A stretch of DNA of 64,000 bases from Hymenopellis radicata (Eukaryota; Basidiomycota; Agaricomycetes; Agaricales; Physalacriaceae): positions 1 to 64,000 of the forward strand of contig JADNRX010000215.1 in NCBI GenBank assembly GCA_015501595.1, written 5' to 3'. Of the stretch, positions 59,160-64,000 are shown piece after piece. The position numbers and the translations under genes are program-made. The notes under the pieces were generated by a model. It saw only the letters and a program-made list of their open reading frames with translations. It had not been told where the DNA came from and did no database searches. How positions within the stretch are numbered: the stretch's first letter is position 1; each line of letters begins with the position of its first letter.

Positions 59160-59540
59160 GCACGAAGACAGGAACACCGAGGACACGTACACGAACACCG
59201 AGGACCCGTACACGAACACCGAGGACCCACGAACACCGAGGACCCGTACACGAACACCGAGGACCCGTACACGAACACCGAGGACCCGTACACGAACACC
59301 GAGGACCCGTACACGAACACCGAGGACGAGGACCTCGTACACCGAGGACGAGGACCTCGTACACCGAGGACGAGGACCTCGTACACCGAGGACGAGGACC
59401 CGTACACCGCGGACACGTATACGAACATGAACACGGACACTTATACGAACACGGACACGTATACGAGCATGGACACGTATACGAACACCGAGGACACGTA
59501 GGCCGGGGACGAGGATCCGTACACCGAGGACTAGGACACG
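59160..59540. repeat. Minisatellite of 21-bp units, two sub-types
   Basis: A block of about six copies of a 21-bp unit containing ACACGAACACCGAGGACCCGT is followed by about four copies of a 21-22-bp unit containing CACCGAGGACGAGGACCTCGT, then degenerate copies rich in ACACGTATACGAAC. Because the unit is close to a multiple of three, all frames stay open on both strands, producing long meaningless repeats such as NTEDPYT and HRGPVHE. I do not call a gene. Confidence 0.9.
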
Positions 59541-59779
59541 ACCACTTGAGGACGATGACGACGACGACAAGCATTGAGGACATGACAACCATGCGGACCA
59601 GTATCAGGAACTATGTGGATGAGTGCTGAGGACCAGATGGATGATGCGGTTGAGATGTTGGGATGACACACAGCAAGGAGCATGGTGAGATATGAGCACG
59701 GTGATGAACATCGAGGCTGATATGCCCTGGTTCCTAATATTATGCTAGATGGTTTCTGTATTATACCCACTGCCTGTAA

Positions 59780-60368
59780 TTAACCTGAATTTTAATATTT
59801 ATTTTCTGAATTATTTTGCCTGCTCAAGGTCTATTTGAGATATCTAAGATTGAGAATTTAGGACATTGTCTTTTGAGATATTTAGCTAGAGACATCTGCT
59901 TTATGTCATCTTTAGAGAGCTTTTCAACGGCTTTGTAAATGACTTGCAGTGCCTTTCAAAGTATTGTACAGCTATCTTTGGAGAAGGTTATCGAACACAT
60001 CAGTCTTGAGTTGACTTCAGAGTGCTTTATGGTAGCTTTGGGAGTGCCTTTTGAGTAACCAAAAAACATATGGAAGTTATCTTTGGAGAAGGTTCTCGAG
60101 GACACATGCTTTATGCAAACTTCAGAGAGCTTTTTGATAGCTTTGGGAGTGACTTGAGGTGTCTTTGAGTGACTTAGAGTATGTGTCTCCGATAACCTTC
60201 TCCGAAAGTAACTTTGTAGCCTTCTAGCTTTTGCAGCCTTTAAGCACTTTAAGTTATCCTAAGTCGTCTAAACGCATATAGGCCTTTCCAGATGCTTGTA
60301 TAATTACACCAAAGCATAATCGCATAAATCGCGTAATTGGCGTAGGATTACGCCAAATACGGGCCTAG
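59780..60368 (-). repeat. Subterminal repeat cluster, right end of the composite
   Basis: Repeated short units (TTTGAGATATCT, TCTTTGGAGAAGGTTATCG, GTGTCTTTGAGTGAC) are followed by TAATCGCATAAATCGCGTAATT and the TIR. It is the inverted partner of 54490-54940. Clusters of this type next to a TIR are typical of CMC/CACTA elements. Confidence 0.6.
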
Positions 60369-60381
60369 GAACTTGCTGATG

Positions 60382-60767
60382 GGGACTCAAGCGTCGGGAG
60401 ATGTGAGTCAGTGCGCAGCGGTGGGAATAGTCTTGGAAGGAACCCATGCAGGAGTTCAAATGGAGATTTCCCTGTAGCGGAGTGAACGCGAACGTTATGG
60501 GAGAATTCGGCGAAAGGAAGGTGCTTAACCCAGTCATCCTGGCGATAATTGCAGAATATGCGCAGGTATTGTTCCAACTCTTGGTTGTACCGCTCGGTTT
60601 CCCCATCCGTCTCTGGATGGTAGGCGGTACTGAGGGCTGAGATGATACTGAGGCGTTTATGGATTCCTTGCATGACCTGGCTGGCGAACTGAGGGCCTCG
60701 GTCGGTGATCATCTTGTCCCAGAGTCCGTATCGTCGGTAGGTGTAATTGAGAAGAAGGTCGATACTG
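60382..60767 (-). pseudogene. Ty3/gypsy integrase core piece
   Basis: The minus-strand frame LLLNYTYRRYGLWDKMITDR then GPQFASQVMQ, STAYHPETDGETERYNQELE, WVKHLPFAEFSHNVRVHSAT and GKSPFELLHG is the core of a Ty3/gypsy integrase. The second D and the final E of the D,D-35-E triad lie in ITDRGPQF and DGETERYNQ. It is cut at its upstream side by a diverged MITE at 60768 and at its downstream side by the composite transposon. Reverse transcriptase and gag were not found in the window. Confidence 0.88.
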
Positions 60768-60955
60768 TACTATTCCGACCATAAATTCATGGTACGGGTC
60801 ACAGGGCTCAATGAACTGAAGATCTGTGGTCCAGGTCACAGGTCCGGAGGGTTCTTGAAGATACTACCTGGCAAGCCTCAAAATGTCACTCTTAGGCTTC
60901 GATATGCGTATGTAGACCTTCCTGACCACTCGCGTAGCTACAGCGCAACAGTGTA
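60768..60955. mobile_element. Diverged MITE (relative of copies 1-3)
   Basis: It begins after TA with CTGTACTATTCCGACCATAA, then TACGGGTCACAGGGCTC, which follow the order of the copy 2 sequence (CTGTAGCGTTTCGACCG, then ATAACGGGTCACGG). It ends near GCGCAACAGTG-TA. Sequence and length differ much more than among copies 1-3. It bounds the gypsy integrase fragment. Confidence 0.55.
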
Positions 60956-62470
60956 CCACTAGTCAGCATCGTTCGAGACGAGGTCGGAAGTGCGAACTAC
61001 AATATATTCGAATTAGCTATCCTCGATATCGGCTACGTTCACTGATGGCGCGAACTGGGAAGGGTGCATAATATCATGCCGAATCTGTCCGTCTCAAAGA
61101 ACAGGAACTTGCGTAAGATACCACAGTCGAATTCTACTTTATTGATTTGGTGTCCGAGTGAACATTGGTATAGATATTGGAAGATGTGTTACAGATAGAG
61201 AGATACAGTGTTGGGGTCGAGAGACGAGAGATTAAACACTAGAAGGACAGTCAGTATCAAGCGATGTGAGCATTGGAAAGGTGGTGTACCTGTCATCTAG
61301 AACGCAGATCATGCGTCAAGTAACGCAAGTAGACATGACGGAAACGTACCATGTCTGGATTGACATTAGCTCGATCTTAGGACAATATACAGAGAAAACG
61401 GACCTTCTTGGGATTGTCAGGCGCGTGGCGGATGTACCGATCGTTGTCGGGCGGCCTAGGTCGCTATCAGAGACGTGTCTGAAGGGGTAGATGCAGTTAC
61501 CGGGCGAGGTGAGCAATGTGCCAAGGTCAAATGGAGGCACGACGTGCCTTGCAGGATGCGAGCATGCTCTGCAGCATCACGCACACGGCGACGACGCTGA
61601 GGATGGGCGACCATTCGTGCCCGAGGATAGAGGCGCAGATATGTCCGTTGGAGTACATGCTGTAGACATTTGTGAGCACGCGTATATAGATATATCGACA
61701 GACGACACACTGGATGAACGAGATCGGCGCGATTACATCCAACGACCAGGTAGATGCTGATAAAGCCCAGGCCTTGAAGGGCATTGCGAGCGGCGAGGTA
61801 ACCAAGGGTTTGGAAGTAATAATCGAGGAAACCTGCAAGTTATTGGCGGGGTTTCTGGCGAGAGCGGCATCGGAAACTACTCACAGAGCTGGGCGACTGT
61901 TGCTTTACGCTTCGCCTCTGCGGTCCCAGAGCTGTATGGCACTCTGCTTGACGGTCGAACCGCCCCTCGCCGTCTGCATATTGATATCATTCGATGAGTA
62001 TGACTATGATAAGCAGCAATAACAACGCACGAAGTGGCTCGTAGCCCGTATCCATCCTTTGAGCGCTGGTTTCATTTCTCCGGATTACGCTGCCGGTAAA
62101 CGCGCTTGAAAGCATTCTGACGAGCTCGCTTTGCCTCGTGCTCCTGTTGTAATCGTTGCTGCTTCTGCGCCATCTCCGCCGCCGTAAGACAATTGTGGTC
62201 ATTGGCGCCGGAACGTCGAACCCGAGCCGTGGAAAAGGCGCCTGATGTTTTGGGTGCAAGCGAGCACCGACAAAGATGTGGGATGGTTGTGGTCGAGATC
62301 AACTTTCAAGTTCCAAGATGATCCTCGATCATGCTTACCACCGAATACTGACTTCCACCCTTCAAGTTCCCATGGTTGGCACACCCTTTGCAGCAAAATT
62401 AAAAGCACAAGTGACCGAGAAATGCGTGTTATTATTAAGAAAGATCGCAAAATAATATACAGTAAGCAAG
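60956..62470. other. No confident gene
   Basis: Minus-strand frames at 61527-61838 (hydrophobic, with FKAWALSASTWSLDVIAPIS and WSPILSVVAVCVML) could belong to a multi-pass membrane protein. A minus-strand frame at 62072-62302 ends in a basic helix (EMAQKQQRLQQEHEAKRARQ). Exons and starts could not be fixed. Confidence 0.3.
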
Positions 62471-63976
62471 TTAATGACGTTCATAGTCTTCACCGCAGTA
62501 CCAACGGTTCGGCTTCACAGTGCGCCCACGATGTGTCTTCTCCGGCAGGACAAGCTCGGGCGAGGACTCCTGCACTGCGGGCTTGGAGCCCTTGGACTTC
62601 TTGGGCAAGCCTGACCCGGATGCTTCGACAGCAGCACCGTCATCTCCTTCTGCAATACCGGCACGCTCAACACTGCCACTAGGCAGAACAGCATACCCAT
62701 CGTCAACGTTCTCACCATGAACGATGGCGGCGACGACATGAAGCGGGATATCACTATCATCCTCGTCTTCTCCGCCTGCATCGAAAGGTGTTTCCTCTGC
62801 AACACCTTGAGCATCGGTGAATTCGCCACGGGAAAGAGCGGCATGAAGGGCAGGGTTGGTTTGGGGAAGGGCGCGCAGCCTGGCAAGAGTTGATGGAGCC
62901 GTCAACGACGTCTGAGAACAGTTTAGGTCACCAACGGCGCACAGCTCAAAAGCCTGTAAAGAATAGAGTCAGTCCTTGACCAAATCCACGGAAAGTGCGC
63001 TCACCTTTTGCACAAATGCGTTGTCACTGATGTCCTTCATGGCATTGACAATCCAGCGAACAGAACGGTTGCGCAGGGTTCCAATTGTCGTATCCAACGT
63101 AGTCTCGGCATCTGGATTGGCATCAAGCTGCGCGCTGATCTCCTCGACGACGTCCCGATGATTGGTGCGCTTCATGCTCAGCTTGAGAACGTGTTGAATT
63201 CCAACATCGAGTGGCTGCCAAAGACCCGTGCAGTTCCCAGGTACGAAGCAGACGATAATGTTCGGATGGTTTTTCCGCATCCAGTCCATGAAGTCGCGCG
63301 ACTTGTGAACGGACCAACAGTCGATCTTCCAGAGTGAGCACTGCGATTTATCGAGTCCAAGCTTCTCCTTCTGCTCGTCAAAATACGGCGCGATGATATT
63401 GTCGACCAAGTCGTGCATCGTCTCGTGGGTGGACCAGTACGTTGCTGTCATGGAAGGAAGGAATCGAATACCCATCTTCAAGGCTTCATCATAATCAGCA
63501 GAGCGAGGAGATGGACAGGAGAGGGAAGTTTTGCCGTGATAGATGGCCTGCATGGGCAGAACCTCGCCGCTAGCGGAGATTGATGGGACGAGAGTAAAAG
63601 CGCGCTTCTCGTCATGGCCCGTGGTCGGTACCTGCTTCGCGTTTCTCTCTGTCCACGTCGTCTTCGACCCTTGTTGGTAGATGACTTGGGTCTGGTCTGT
63701 GTTGACGCGAAGTTCCGCAGGTATACCGTGATCACGAATGATGTAGGCCTCACGAAGGAAGGCGGCGGTCAAGATTTCCTAGGAGTTGGACGGCACTTTT
63801 TTGGCGGTTTTCGTCGCACGACGCTCGCTCCAGCCCAGGGTTTGGCGAAGGTATTTTCGGGTGAAACTTTCCGAGCAGCGGAAGGAGCTACCATCCTTTT
63901 GGCGAACATTGAAGATATCGGGGGCATCGTTCTTGATGTATCCAACCATAATGGCGCGGATTGAGGTAAGAGTCAA
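62471..63976 (-). pseudogene. pogo/Tigger-like DDE transposase, with premature stop
   Basis: The minus strand encodes the end of a CENP-B-like helix-turn-helix region (SFTRKYLRQTLGWSERRATK) and the DDE_1 catalytic domain. The presumed catalytic residues are D in LRVNTDQTQVIY, D in SLWKIDCWSVH and D in GLWQPLDVGIQ. GEVLPMQAIYHGKTS and the block around VPGNC are also typical. An intron (gtgagc...ttacag, about 62955-63008) joins VQK to AFELCAVGDLN and a C-terminal extension ending RTVKPNRWYCGEDYE. A TAG at 63779-63781 lies in frame between KKVPSNS and EILTAAFLREA, so the copy is broken. The 5' end runs off the window. Confidence 0.8.
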
Positions 63977-64000
63977 CGCAACCCCGCTTTCGCGAAGGCT

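Larger units (their letters stand above)
46825..60381. mobile_element. Plavaka-type composite transposon (13,557 bp) inserted in the gypsy integrase
   Basis: The left end is CATCAGCAAGTTC at 46825 and the right end its inverse, GAACTTGCTGATG, at 60369-60381. After these, both ends share the imperfect continuation (T/A)AGGC(C/T)CGTA..TTGGCGTAA. The gypsy reading frame resumes exactly across the insertion (TLES | RLETLKE), with GG duplicated at 46823-46824 and 60382-60383. A duplication of 2-3 bp fits the CMC/CACTA superfamily to which Plavaka belongs. The left part holds the transposase (-) and a divergent partner gene (+). The right part (54.5-60.37 kb) has its own inverted subterminal repeats and looks like cargo or a second, nested element with related ends. 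Confidence 0.75.

Noticed and set aside
59160..59540. CRISPR-like array
   Set aside because: Units follow each other directly without unique spacers, and the genome is eukaryotic. It is a minisatellite.
58842..59629. Long frames of up to 248 residues on both strands
   Set aside because: They are by-products of the 21-bp repeat and show no domain or normal composition.

Overview
The window looks like an accessory region of a basidiomycete (Agaricomycete-type) genome. Genes are split by many short GT-AG introns of about 45-60 bp. Recognisable families include a fungalysin protease, an AA14-like secreted LPMO candidate, a Plavaka-type transposase, a fungal Helitron, Ty3/gypsy chromovirus pieces, F-box/LRR proteins and expanded uncharacterised families. 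No rRNA, tRNA or CRISPR was seen.

Layout. 0.85-7.8 kb: a Helitron coding region (Cys-rich N-terminal repeats, DUF6570-like region, HUH/Y2 Rep, PIF1-like helicase) with indels. 8.5-21.3 kb: an array of accessory genes made of F-box/LRR genes on both strands, a convergent pair of nucleotidyltransferase-like genes and three related copies of an unnamed small family (family B), most with single-base lesions. 22.2-23.1 kb: a broken fragment of the pentafunctional shikimate-pathway gene aro1. 24.1-36.3 kb: mostly ordinary genes, namely kinesin-7-like (-), TMEM184/DUF300 membrane protein (+), an unknown gene (+), M36 fungalysin (+) and an LPMO-like secreted protein (-). 37.3-62 kb: a nest of rearrangements and transposons. 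62.5-64 kb: a pogo/Tigger-like DDE transposase remnant.

The main result is the structure of 37-61 kb. The 5' two thirds of an SNF2-family ATPase gene (+, 37.3-39.63 kb) is joined to the 3' end (chromodomain) of a gypsy element. The missing 3' end of an SNF2 gene lies 5.8 kb away on the other strand (44.93-45.41 kb), joined to the integrase tail of a gypsy element. This is the reciprocal signature of one inversion with breakpoints inside a gene and inside a retroelement. The gypsy integrase is also split by a 1.08-kb hAT-like non-autonomous element (8-bp TSD) and by a 13.56-kb Plavaka-type composite (13-bp terminal inverted repeats, 2-bp TSD). That composite contains the transposase, a divergently transcribed partner gene, a second hAT-like element inside the partner gene, a 244-bp MITE inside the transposase and a cargo-like 3' half. 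The order of events can therefore be partly read from the nesting.

Splicing, families and breakpoints were read by eye from the sequence. No database search or alignment program was run. Many frameshifts lie in or next to short homopolymers, so assembly error must be weighed against pseudogenisation throughout.
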